Positions 1 through 7,278 of a DNA stretch of 15,448 bases are shown here, one piece after another. The translations under genes and the position numbers were made by a program. The stretch is taken from positions 1 to 15,448 of the forward strand of contig JAWLFI010000048.1 in the NCBI GenBank assembly GCA_041685645.1. The letters are read 5' to 3'. Source of the DNA: JAWLFI01 sp041685645 (GTDB lineage Bacteria; Bacteroidota; Bacteroidia; Chitinophagales; Saprospiraceae). The notes under the pieces are model-generated. The model worked only from the letters and a program-made list of their open reading frames with translations, ran no database searches and was not told the DNA's origin. Position 1 is the stretch's first letter. Each line of letters begins with the position of its first letter.

Positions 1-1109
1 CGCTTGCTGTTCACATCGGAACGATACTCTTTCCAGGCTTTTTCCTTACCCTCTTTTGCTGCCTCTTTTGCCTTGTCCTTTAGTTCCTGAACTTTCTCCA
101 GATCAGCTATTTCATTTCGAACCATCCAATCGGCCATCTTCTCAATACAGTCAAACTCCTTTTCCCAATTCAAACGCGCTTCGTCTTTGTATCGCTCGTG
201 CGAACCCGAAGTGGAGTGCCCCTGAGGCTGGGTTACTTCTTCCACGTGAAATAAGGCCGGTCGACGCCATTCACGCACCTGCTGAATGCCCACTTCATAC
301 ATCTCCAATAATCCGGGATAGTCCCATCCTTTTGCCTTAAAAATCAGAATGCCGGACTCGCCCTCCTTTTCGTCTATGGCAAAACCATGTAAGGCTTCAG
401 AAATACTATTTTTAGCTGTTTGCAACTCTCTCGGAACAGAAATTCCATATCCGTCATCCCAAACAGAAATCGCCAGCGGCGCTCTCAATACAGCAGCGGC
501 ATTCACCGTCTCAAAAAACACCCCTTCAGAGGTACTCGCATCACCGATCGTACAAAAGCACACCTCCCGCCCCTCTTTACTAAAAGGCGTATCCTGCAAT
601 TCCGGATTGGTTCTGTATTTCTCCGAAGCATAGGCCAGGCCGAGCGATCTGGCCATTTGCCCGCCGGTGGGGCTGACATCTGCAGAAATATTATAATTTT
701 CCGTATGTGTCAACCACTCGCCATCATCATCAATATAAGGTGTAGCAAAGTGCGCATTCATTTGTCGTCCACTAGAAAAGGGATCGCGCTTCACATCTGC
801 ATAGAGTTGAGCAAAAAAGTCTTCCACTGTCATTAGCCCCAAAGCAAACATAATCGTCTGGTCGCGATAATAGCCCGCGCGGTGATCTCCTTTTTCAAAA
901 GCTCTCGCCATGGCCACCTGAGCCACCTCCTTCCCATCGCCCAAAATGCCAAACTTCGCTTTTCCGGTCAACACCTCTTTGCGCCCCAACAAACTCACCT
1001 CTCTACTCAGACAGCATATATAAAAGTCCTTAAGCACCTCATTTACAAAGGTTTCACTTTCTGACTTTTCATCTAATAATAGTCCATTAATATCCTCTAA
1101 TACTTCCAT
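1..1109 (-). CDS. 2-oxoacid dehydrogenase E1, alpha part (partial, probably fused alpha/beta)
   Basis: Reading frame of 369 codons on the minus strand from ATG at 1109, open to the left window edge, so the C-terminus is missing. The product is a thiamine-diphosphate-dependent E1 that decarboxylates a 2-oxoacid (branched-chain or pyruvate-like) and passes the acyl group to a lipoyl E2 in the cytoplasm. Seen: GILGDGKEVAQVAMARAF and DHRAGYYRDQT near the N-terminus, SPTGGQMARSLGLAYA, and the cofactor-binding stretch starting GDASTSEG at about residue 189 and ending VWDDGYGISVP. The usual Asn pair of that motif reads Asp-Asp here. The C-terminal end visible is a charged helix, as expected of a linker. 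In Bacteroidota this subtype is normally one long polypeptide carrying alpha and beta halves; fusion is inferred, since the beta half would lie outside the window. Substrate cannot be fixed. Confidence 0.88.
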   Translation of the reverse strand, partial: MEVLEDINGLLLDEKSESETFVNEVLKDFYICCLSREVSLLGRKEVLTGKAKFGILGDGKEVAQVAMARAFEKGDHRAGYYRDQTIMFALGLMTVEDFFAQLYADVKRDPFSSGRQMNAHFATPYIDDDGEWLTHTENYNISADVSPTGGQMARSLGLAYASEKYRTNPELQDTPFSKEGREVCFCTIGDASTSEGVFFETVNAAAVLRAPLAISVWDDGYGISVPRELQTAKNSISEALHGFAIDEKEGESGILIFKAKGWDYPGLLEMYEVGIQQVREWRRPALFHVEEVTQPQGHSTSGSHERYKDEARLNWEKEFDCIEKMADWMVRNEIADLEKVQELKDKAKEAAKEGKEKAWKEYRSDVNSK

Positions 1110-1231
1110 ATTTACTGTTTTACCGAGTCTGATTCAGTCCGCCTCATCGATGGTTACATCTCATGCTCATGCACTTTTTGAATCCTTATTTATCTGTTTC
1201 GATGAGCGCTAATACACTCCTTTCGGGGCCA

Positions 1232-1239
1232 CAAAAATA
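1232..1239 (-). promoter_or_regulatory. Candidate -7 box of the E1 gene
   Basis: On the minus strand the sequence reads TATTTTTG, a full match to the Bacteroidota -7 consensus TAnnTTTG, preceded by TTTTG. No clear TTG -33 box lies 17-23 bases upstream. It would leave a leader of about 115-120 nt before the ATG at 1109; no closer match was found between them. Confidence 0.35.
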
Positions 1240-1322
1240 CAAAATTCCAACGAAATTTTCAGCCTCTATGGTTCCATTACTGTCAATTTAATACGCTGAA
1301 TTAGTTATTTGTGCTCAATTTT

Positions 1323-1536
1323 TTGGGCGCGTCTGCCGGCGATTCTATGGCCTTGTATTCAATTTACAGTCGTATGGAGAGAGAATTTCCCTATCCACTC
1401 ATCGGGTTCAGATCGCCGGCAGTCGGGCTATGCAGGGCTGTCGGTCCCATGGTGGCTGGCCGCCTGCCTGCGCTACCTAAAGCCACCAGCCACCATGTGA
1501 CGCCGCTGGCGCGGCCCCTTACTATCCCTCGCGCAA
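1323..1536. ncRNA. Structured intergenic element (three-stem junction)
   Basis: A GC-rich island in an otherwise AT-rich gap. Seen directly: an outer stem GCGCG (1327-1331) with CGCGC (1530-1534); a perfect 11-bp stem CTGCCGGCGAT (1333-1343) with ATCGCCGGCAG (1412-1422); a perfect 12-bp stem CATGGTGGCTGG (1448-1459) with CCAGCCACCATG (1486-1497); and a small hairpin GCCGC (1502-1506) with GCGGC (1511-1515). Together they form a closed multi-branch fold. The segments between stems (TTTTGGGC, GTCGGGCTATGC, CTTACTATCCCT) resemble the fixed parts of an intergenic element I recall from Bacteroidota genomes (on the other strand: GCG..AGGGATAG..., ATAGCCCGAC, GCCCAAAA). Identity with a named RNA family such as Flavo-1 is possible but untested. 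Transcribed strand is unknown. The rest of the gap 1110-1797 holds promoters and two doubtful small frames. Confidence 0.5.
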
Positions 1537-1638
1537 TAGATGTAGCGCCTCTCCTGTCGCATGGGGAAAACCTACTTCTACATCCTCTCCCCTGCTCAAA
1601 AAGCTAATATTCATGCAACTGAGTTCCTTATTCCACAT
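1522..1638 (-). other. Doubtful small ORF B (38 codons)
   Basis: Minus-strand frame from ATG at 1638 to a TAG at 1522-1524 that lies inside the structured element. The C-terminal peptide GFPHATGEALHLLREG is protein-like. Its first codons overlap ORF A (1628-1714) in another frame, so the two could be the halves of one short frameshifted gene, a coupled pair, or chance. A 7-bp inverted repeat GATGTAG (1539-1545) and CTACATC (1578-1584) inside it argues that the DNA may be conserved for structure and not for protein. No promoter or family recognised. Confidence 0.15.
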
Positions 1639-1714
1639 CGTATTGGCAATCAATAACTTCATTTACTTCAAGCCCAAATCCTCTATACCCTTTTAAATTC
1701 AGGCTCAATTTCAT
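1628..1714 (-). other. Doubtful small ORF A (28 codons)
   Basis: Minus-strand frame from ATG at 1714, closed by TAA at 1628-1630. It contains the peptide GLEVNEVIDCQYDVE and has codon choice like that of the surrounding genes, with AGG directly before the ATG. The upstream in-frame stop lies only seven codons before the ATG, so it is not the tail of a longer intact gene in that frame. It may be a decayed gene fragment, a microprotein, or coincidence; I do not recognise it. Confidence 0.18.
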
Positions 1715-1766
1715 CCTTGTGATATTATTAACAACTGCTTAACAGAGAATAGGCACAATATTTCCT

Positions 1767-1774
1767 TATCTTTG
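1767..1774 (+). promoter_or_regulatory. -7 box of the DUF1573 gene
   Basis: TATCTTTG matches the Bacteroidota -7 consensus TAnnTTTG exactly and lies 23 bases before the ATG at 1798, giving a short A-rich leader of the kind used without a Shine-Dalgarno site. A convincing TTG -33 box is not seen. Confidence 0.5.
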
Positions 1775-1797
1775 AATCAACAATAAAAACTTACCCA

Positions 1798-2235
1798 ATG
1801 AAGAATGCAATTTTATCTTTGGCTATTCTGTTTGTCGGTGCGCTAACTCTCACTGCCCAAAACGAAGATGCCACCGGACCCAAAATGGAATTTGAATCCA
1901 CAGTAGTTGATTATGGAACCATTGCTAAAAACTCTGACCCCATTCGAACTGCTGAATTCACCAATACAGGCACAGAGCCCTTGATCATCAAAAATGCAAA
2001 GGGAAGTTGTGGTTGTACCGTACCTAAATGGTCGAAAGAACCCATCATGCCGGGTGAATCTTCTGAAATCGAAATCAGATACACCACAAACAGAACAGGC
2101 CCCATCAACAAAACGGTTAGAATTACGACCAATGAAGGTGGACAACCTACTGTATTGAGAGTAAAGGGAAAAGTGCTAAATGAAGAAGCACCGGCTGAGC
2201 CGAAAAAAGAAAAGAGCGATATGCAAGGGGATTAA
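1798..2235 (+). CDS. DUF1573 domain-containing secreted protein
   Basis: A 145-residue protein with a Sec signal peptide (hydrophobic residues about 4-20, ending LTLTAQ), followed by one DUF1573 domain at about residues 27-127. Features seen are FESTVVDYGTI, the phrase FTNTGTEPLII, the cysteine motif GSCGCT (C71, C73) and PGESSEIEIRY, which belong to this Ig-like beta-sandwich family, then a short Lys/Glu/Pro-rich tail. The domain is common in Bacteroidota exported proteins; its function is not established. Monocistronic by its own promoter and the strong terminator that follows. The start is fixed by the signal peptide. Confidence 0.9.
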   Translation: MKNAILSLAILFVGALTLTAQNEDATGPKMEFESTVVDYGTIAKNSDPIRTAEFTNTGTEPLIIKNAKGSCGCTVPKWSKEPIMPGESSEIEIRYTTNRTGPINKTVRITTNEGGQPTVLRVKGKVLNEEAPAEPKKEKSDMQGD

Positions 2236-2255
2236 AAAACCTTCCATTCAAAACA

Positions 2256-2293
2256 AAAAAAGGCTTCAAACGTAAAACTTTGAGGCCTTTTTT
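2256..2293 (+). terminator. Rho-independent terminator after the DUF1573 gene
   Basis: A 15-bp stem (2256-2270 with 2279-2293, one G-T wobble) around an 8-base loop. The core is GGCTTCAAA paired with TTTGAGGCC, flanked by A and T runs, so it could act on both strands. It begins 20 bases past the stop codon at 2235 and separates this gene from yaaA. Confidence 0.85.
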
Positions 2294-2319
2294 ATTTTTA
2301 CTATCTAAAACTTATCCCT

Positions 2320-3090
2320 ATGGTAGTTCTTCTTTCTCCCGCAAAAACCATGAATTTCGATCGACCCAAACGGGCACAATCGACCCGACCTTTATTTGAA
2401 GAGGCCGCCGAAAAACTCTCGGGGCAGCTCAAATCGTTTAGCTCTGAAGACCTTCAGTCTCTGATGAGTATCAGTGAGAATTTAGGCGATCTCAATTACG
2501 AGAGATTTCAGGAGATGAAATTTTCACCGCAACCCTCAGGCGCCAGAGCTGCCTTAGATGTCTTTGAAGGAGATGTATATAAAGGAATACAATCCGAGGA
2601 CATGAAGGAAGAGCACTGGACATACGCACAAAAACACATTCGAATCCTGTCCGGGCTATACGGCTACCTCAGACCTCTGGATCTCATCCAGCCCTACCGA
2701 CTGGAAATGGGCACCTCACTTGAAATCGATGAACACACAAAAAACCTTTACGAATTTTGGCGACCCAAAATTATTTCTGCTCTGCGCAAAGATCTTGACA
2801 ATCAAAAAGAGCGCATCATCGTCAATCTCGCTTCCAATGAATATTTTAAAGCTGTACCCATCAAAGAGGCAGATGTTTCTGTTTTAGAAATAAAGTTTAA
2901 AGAGCGGAGAGATGGAAAGCTGAAATTTATCTCTTTTTTCGCAAAAAAAGCCAGGGGGTTAATGGCGAGATACATGATGGATTTCTCCATATCCGAGATA
3001 GAAGAGCTGAAAGGATTCGACTATGAAGGATATCAATTTGAGAGCGAACTCTCTTCAGAATGGGAGTGGACCTTTACTCGTGAAAGCTGA
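2320..3090 (+). CDS. yaaA: Peroxide stress protein YaaA (UPF0246/DUF328)
   Basis: A 256-residue cytoplasmic protein, nearly the length of E. coli YaaA (258). Family signatures seen: LLSPAKTMNF at residues 4-13, LSGLYGYLRPLDLIQPYRLE in the middle, NLASNEYFKAV, and FFAKKARGLMARYM near the C-terminus. In E. coli YaaA is induced by OxyR on hydrogen peroxide and lowers free iron, limiting Fenton damage; this role is family knowledge. The start follows the terminator by 26 bases; the only promoter-like box there (TATTTTTA around 2291) has one mismatch. The next gene begins 20 bases after the stop but carries its own -7 box. No catalytic residues can be assigned. Confidence 0.95.
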   Translation: MVVLLSPAKTMNFDRPKRAQSTRPLFEEAAEKLSGQLKSFSSEDLQSLMSISENLGDLNYERFQEMKFSPQPSGARAALDVFEGDVYKGIQSEDMKEEHWTYAQKHIRILSGLYGYLRPLDLIQPYRLEMGTSLEIDEHTKNLYEFWRPKIISALRKDLDNQKERIIVNLASNEYFKAVPIKEADVSVLEIKFKERRDGKLKFISFFAKKARGLMARYMMDFSISEIEELKGFDYEGYQFESELSSEWEWTFTRES

Positions 3091-3095
3091 TTTTT

Positions 3096-3110
3096 GCTAT
3101 CTTTGATAGC
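3096..3110 (+). repeat. Perfect inverted repeat abutting the acylase start
   Basis: GCTATC-TTT-GATAGC, 6-bp arms around 3 bases, ending at the base before the ATG at 3111 and overlapping the -7 box. It could be an operator half-site pair or a short hairpin at the 5' end of the mRNA; with such short arms, chance is also possible. Confidence 0.35.
3098..3105 (+). promoter_or_regulatory. -7 box immediately before the acylase gene
   Basis: TATCTTTG, an exact TAnnTTTG match, preceded by TTGC and followed by only five bases before the ATG at 3111. Transcription would begin at or next to the start codon, giving a leaderless or nearly leaderless mRNA. The -33 region is weak. Confidence 0.5.
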
Positions 3111-5468
3111 ATGAAATACGTTTACACCCTCATCAGTTTGGCATGTCTGGGCACCTTCCTGTTCTACGGTCATAAAAGCCCTATTGGAAACCTTCCCCCA
3201 GTGGTTGATTTCATGAACCCCTATACGGGTTGGTGGCAGCAAGCCGAGCGTCCTCGCCTCGCCAAGCGCCTGTTTACCGGCCCTACACAAGAGGACGTAA
3301 CCATCATTTTTGATGAGCAGCTCATCCCCCACATATACGCCAGCAACTACGAAGATGCCGTTTACGCGCAGGGAATATTACACGCACATTTTCGCCTGTG
3401 GCAAATGGATATTACCCAAAGAGGTACGGTAGGACGTCTGGCAGAAATCGTAGGTCCCAAAGCCGTTCCAAAAGATGAAGAAAATAGAAGAATGGGGATG
3501 AGGGCTTTGGCCCATCAGCTCACCGCCCAAGCTCGATCTGACGAATGGACCAGAGAGCTGCTGGAAAAATACTCGCAGGGGGTGAATCAGGTGATTGGTC
3601 AGTTAACACCAGCCACCTACCCCCTGGAATTCAAGCTTCTCCAATATCAACCGGAACCCTGGACATTGGAGCATGTCGGAGCCATTGCTGCCAGTCTTAC
3701 AAATTCTCTGTGTTTTAGACATGAAGACGATGAAAACACCGCGATAGTCAATCAATTTGGAAAAGATTTTTTCCAGACCTATTACCCCCAGTGGAACCCT
3801 TTACAGCGGCCAATTATTCAGAAAGAATACCCCTCGAATACAACTTCCTCTTCCAGCGAACGCATTTCAGAATTTAGTGGAGATTCTCCCTTTAACTTGC
3901 CCGATCCGGGCAATGGAAGCAACAATTGGGCTGTTCATGGAAATCACACCCTATCCGGCAACAACATGTTGGCCAATGATCCCCATTTGGGGCTGAATTT
4001 ACCCTCTTTGTGGTATGAGATGCACATTCATTTGCCCGACCATGTCATGTATGGAGTGAGTTTTCCCGGCATCCCCGGAATCGTCCTGGGATACAACAGC
4101 CATATCGCCTGGGGATCTACTAATGTATCCCACGATGTGGCCGATTGGGTGAATCCCATCTGGAACGAGAAGGAAGCCTGGACTTATTTGTATGAAGGAG
4201 AATGGTTAGAAGCTCAAGTCCAACGTGAAATTATTCGCGTTAAGGGGCAAGATTCCATCGTCATTGACATCCCAATAACTAAATTGGGGAGAATTCCCTT
4301 TCCGGAAGCGGATCACAAAAAAAGCAAGGCCGCCTTTTTTTGGGGCCCACTGGAGTCCGATATTGGCAATATATTTAAAACCTTTATGGGCTTCAACCTG
4401 GCTGAAGGGTATAGTGATTTTCAAGAAGCCCTAAGCCATTTCAATTTTCCGGCTCAAAACTTTGTTTTTGCCGACCGAAAAGATACCGTCGCCATGCATA
4501 TTCAAGGAGAACTGCCTATCAGGGATGGCTGGAGTGGATTGTTTATACTCGACAGTGTGAATGAAAAGCTGTATCGACAGCCCATACCTTTTGACGACTT
4601 ACCCAGTGAAGTCAACCCGGAGAGGGGTTTTGTGAGCTCTGCCAATCAGCATACCACCTACCCCACCTATCCGCATCCCTACATCGGTCACTTTGACGAC
4701 TATAGGGGCCGGACTCTGGATTCTTTATTGTCGGAAGATCGACCCATGAGTTGGGAACAAATGAAAGAAATTCAACTGAGTAAATTTTCTTTAGAAGCTA
4801 GTGAAGTACTGCCCTTGCTCCTCAAATATCTCGATAGTTCGGATATAGCAGATAGTCCCATGCTTGACTCCCTTCGCAACTGGAATTACGTGTATGAAGC
4901 CGAGAGTGAATCTGCGACATTTTTCACAATGTGGTGGGATCACTTCAAACAAATCACGTATCGACCATTATCGGATCATAAAACACCCCCATCATGGGTA
5001 TTAACCCAATTGATGAAGGAAGCTCCAACTGATACCTTATTTTATCTAAATGAGGACAGCACTCAGAGTGGAGTGAAGCAAATCGCTTTTCACTCGTATG
5101 AAAAAGCGCGATTGGACTTCGACAGTCTGGCTGAAAAAAAGTGGTATGCCTTTAAGGGAACTCACATTCCCCACCTTGGGAATGTAGATGCATTTTCATC
5201 AGCCATCTTACATAATGGGGGAACTTCAAATGCCCTAAACTCAGTGAAGGAATCACATGGTCCGTCCTGGCGCATGATTATAGAAATGGGCAGCCCCATC
5301 AAAGCCGAAGGCGTCTATCCCGGAGGACAGTCAGGAAACCCTGGGTCCCGTTTTTATGATAATTTCATTGAGGATTGGACAGAGGGGAATTACCACGAAT
5401 TAAAAACCCCTACACAATCAGAGATGAATGCTAAATTGACAGTGTGGACCATAAAATCTAAATCATGA
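3111..5468 (+). CDS. Penicillin acylase family Ntn hydrolase
   Basis: A 785-residue exported amidohydrolase with a hydrophobic N-terminal segment (about residues 3-20). Members are made as a proprotein that cuts itself into alpha and beta chains; the beta chain then starts with the catalytic Ser. Here that is S270 in GNGSNNWAV, followed by NNMLANDPHLGLNLPSLWYE. Other signatures are PGIPGIVLGYNSHIAWGSTN, GFVSSANQ with N512 as the probable oxyanion Asn (beta-chain position 243; 241 in E. coli penicillin G acylase), and GGQSGNPGSRFYDNF near the end. Length is usual for the Bacteroidota group. The natural substrate (penicillin-like amides, acyl-homoserine lactones or other N-acyl compounds) cannot be read from sequence. 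Its stop overlaps the start of the next gene by four bases (ATGA), which suggests coupled translation. Confidence 0.94.
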   Translation: MKYVYTLISLACLGTFLFYGHKSPIGNLPPVVDFMNPYTGWWQQAERPRLAKRLFTGPTQEDVTIIFDEQLIPHIYASNYEDAVYAQGILHAHFRLWQMDITQRGTVGRLAEIVGPKAVPKDEENRRMGMRALAHQLTAQARSDEWTRELLEKYSQGVNQVIGQLTPATYPLEFKLLQYQPEPWTLEHVGAIAASLTNSLCFRHEDDENTAIVNQFGKDFFQTYYPQWNPLQRPIIQKEYPSNTTSSSSERISEFSGDSPFNLPDPGNGSNNWAVHGNHTLSGNNMLANDPHLGLNLPSLWYEMHIHLPDHVMYGVSFPGIPGIVLGYNSHIAWGSTNVSHDVADWVNPIWNEKEAWTYLYEGEWLEAQVQREIIRVKGQDSIVIDIPITKLGRIPFPEADHKKSKAAFFWGPLESDIGNIFKTFMGFNLAEGYSDFQEALSHFNFPAQNFVFADRKDTVAMHIQGELPIRDGWSGLFILDSVNEKLYRQPIPFDDLPSEVNPERGFVSSANQHTTYPTYPHPYIGHFDDYRGRTLDSLLSEDRPMSWEQMKEIQLSKFSLEASEVLPLLLKYLDSSDIADSPMLDSLRNWNYVYEAESESATFFTMWWDHFKQITYRPLSDHKTPPSWVLTQLMKEAPTDTLFYLNEDSTQSGVKQIAFHSYEKARLDFDSLAEKKWYAFKGTHIPHLGNVDAFSSAILHNGGTSNALNSVKESHGPSWRMIIEMGSPIKAEGVYPGGQSGNPGSRFYDNFIEDWTEGNYHELKTPTQSEMNAKLTVWTIKSKS

Positions 5469-5812
5469 GGAACCTAATACATATTCTGTCACTCATCGCC
5501 TTGGTTCATTTGATAACCTTTATATTAGATCCGAGATGGTGCTGGGCACTGCTGGTTCTGTATGGTTTCTTTATCAGACATACGCGCTATCAAGCCTTTT
5601 TGATACCCTTTTTTGCTGTACTGATTGCATGGACAGGTTACGCCTTTTACATCGATATCAGTAATCATCATATATTAGCCAACAGAATGTCAAGTGTTCT
5701 CCAGGATATACCCGTTTCTTTTTTGCCATGGCTTACCGGAATCATAGGTGGTATCGGCGGTGGATTGAGTGGATGGGTTGGAGTGAACCTTCAAAAAATA
5801 CTGTATCCGTAA
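5465..5812 (+). CDS. Small integral membrane protein, unknown
   Basis: A 115-residue, very hydrophobic protein with about four membrane helices (residues 4-21, 25-37, 44-63, 84-108). The last helix carries a glycine-rich zipper-like run GIIGGIGGGLSGWVG. No family is recognised. The ATG overlaps the TGA of the acylase gene (ATGA), and the 2TM-protein gene follows after 24 bases, so it is a member of the same transcript. Coupling to the acylase suggests a shared role at the cell envelope, which is inference only. Confidence 0.85.
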   Translation: MRNLIHILSLIALVHLITFILDPRWCWALLVLYGFFIRHTRYQAFLIPFFAVLIAWTGYAFYIDISNHHILANRMSSVLQDIPVSFLPWLTGIIGGIGGGLSGWVGVNLQKILYP

Positions 5813-5836
5813 TACAAAAACGGCAAATAAAGAGCT

Positions 5837-6205
5837 ATGAGCCAGGATTTATATGAAAAAGCGAAAAAAAGAGTCGAGAATAAAAAGGAGTTTCGAAAGG
5901 ATCTCTCCTCTTTTATAAAGTGGACGGCTATTTTACTCCTGATCAATATTTTCGTAACTCGCGGCTACTTCTGGAGTCTTTGGGTGATCGGCTTTTGGGG
6001 AATAGCGATTGCGAAGAAGGCTTATGACGTTTATGGCAGTCCGTTTGACAATCCGGATTGGGAAAAAAAAGAAATAGAAAAGGAGATGAAACGGCTCAGA
6101 AAATTGGACCAATCATCCGATTCTGACTTCCCTAAAAAGAAAACCAAATCGAAAGAATCTTCCTCTGAGCCCAAAAACAACTGGGATGATGATGAATTTG
6201 TTTAA
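5837..6205 (+). CDS. 2TM domain-containing protein
   Basis: A 122-residue protein with the typical 2TM-domain pattern: an amphipathic charged start (YEKAKKRVENKKEFRKDL), two close membrane helices at about 25-41 and 44-61 separated by a very short turn containing TRGYFWSLW, then YGSPFDNPDWEKKEIEKEMK. The tail is Lys/Ser-rich and ends in acidic WDDDEFV. The family is common in Bacteroidota, sometimes fused to LytTR regulators or histidine kinases; no function is established for the stand-alone form. The next gene starts 11 bases after its stop. Confidence 0.9.
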   Translation: MSQDLYEKAKKRVENKKEFRKDLSSFIKWTAILLLINIFVTRGYFWSLWVIGFWGIAIAKKAYDVYGSPFDNPDWEKKEIEKEMKRLRKLDQSSDSDFPKKKTKSKESSSEPKNNWDDDEFV

Positions 6206-6216
6206 ATCAATCGAAT

Positions 6217-7233
6217 ATGAAAAAGAATGCGCTATCACTATTACTGCCACTCGTGTTCATCGGATGGAATGTCCTCTGTGCTCAAACCTATCAGGTGTTA
6301 TCAGCAGAGCAAACAGCCCATTATTCTACCCGGGACACTATCAATAACTTTTTTGAACGCATCCAGCCGCTGGAAGTCAGCATACAATTAAAGCAATCAG
6401 AGGTAGCAGAACTTTCGCAGGATCAAGCCGCCGAAGCTTTAAAAAATAAAATGCGAGATCAAGCAGTAGCCGTGACAGAAGAGCAAAAAGAAGTGCTGAA
6501 TAAAGCCATGCAAATAGCTTTGAATCGATCTCAACCACTTCTCGAGAAACACACTTTTCCCGACACTGTTTTACTCGGTGTAATTCGAGGAGACTTATAT
6601 GGTCCTTCCGTATTTTTCACTCGAGAAAACGGCATATACATTCCCGCGCCTATGGTAGTCGAGGAGCAAATGGAAACCTTAATCCATGTTTTGATCCATG
6701 AAATCTTCCATATTCAAAGCAGATACAATCCCGAATTACAAGTTCTATTGTACGAACAGCTTGGGTTCTACCCAATGCGAGATAATCCGGCAATGGATTC
6801 CGCCTTTCATATTCGCACATTACTCAATCCCGACGGCACGGACTGGAACTTTTACATCCCATTGAAAATGGGAGAAAAAGAAGTCATGGCCTACCCTATG
6901 GTAATCAGTAAATCCGAGCGTTGGTCATCCAGTCAGTCCAACTTCTTTGACTATTTGCAATTTGGGCTTTATCCACTAAAAAAACAACAAAACGGCTACG
7001 AGGTCCAGTACGAGGAAGATTTCTCAGGTCTCCCGGAAGAATGGATGGGGCCCTTTTTTAACACCATTTCCGACAATACTCAATACATCATTCATCCCGA
7101 TGAGCTGATGGCAGACAATTTTATTATATTGACGCAATGGTTGGGCGAGAACCAAAAGCCCGAAAGACTTTCCGAAAAGGGCGCCGAGCTTTCTCGTCGT
7201 TTGGCAAAAGAATATGGAGTAAAACTCCCGTAA
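6217..7233 (+). CDS. Secreted HExxH zinc-peptidase-like protein
   Basis: A 338-residue protein with a Sec signal peptide (KK followed by hydrophobic LSLLLPLVFIGWNVLCAQ). The mature part contains IHEIFHIQSRYNP, an HExxH zinc motif (H161, E162, H165), and downstream HPDELMADNF with E296 as a plausible third ligand, the order seen in gluzincin metallopeptidases (HExxH ... E). Between them is a beta-rich region with MAYPMVI and DYLQFGLYPL. This points to a periplasmic or surface zinc peptidase, but I do not recognise a named family and activity is inferred from motifs alone. Gene spacing of 11 bases upstream and 45 bases downstream fits the same operon. Confidence 0.82.
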   Translation: MKKNALSLLLPLVFIGWNVLCAQTYQVLSAEQTAHYSTRDTINNFFERIQPLEVSIQLKQSEVAELSQDQAAEALKNKMRDQAVAVTEEQKEVLNKAMQIALNRSQPLLEKHTFPDTVLLGVIRGDLYGPSVFFTRENGIYIPAPMVVEEQMETLIHVLIHEIFHIQSRYNPELQVLLYEQLGFYPMRDNPAMDSAFHIRTLLNPDGTDWNFYIPLKMGEKEVMAYPMVISKSERWSSSQSNFFDYLQFGLYPLKKQQNGYEVQYEEDFSGLPEEWMGPFFNTISDNTQYIIHPDELMADNFIILTQWLGENQKPERLSEKGAELSRRLAKEYGVKLP

Positions 7234-7278
7234 CGCTATACTCTCTTTCCTCCCGGGAATTTTGGCATATTAGATTGA

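Noticed and set aside
56..836. Plus-strand frames over the E1 gene
   Set aside because: They are antisense to a clear thiamine-diphosphate enzyme with matching motifs; their translations look random.
1309..1607. Two plus-strand frames (1309-1500 and 1311-1607) in the gap
   Set aside because: They run through the inverted repeats of the structured element, overlap one another in different frames, and give no recognisable protein; their openness follows from the GC-rich stems.
3111..5468. Calling the acylase an antibiotic-resistance or quorum-quenching enzyme
   Set aside because: Catalytic residues identify the fold only; substrate preference within the family cannot be read from these motifs.
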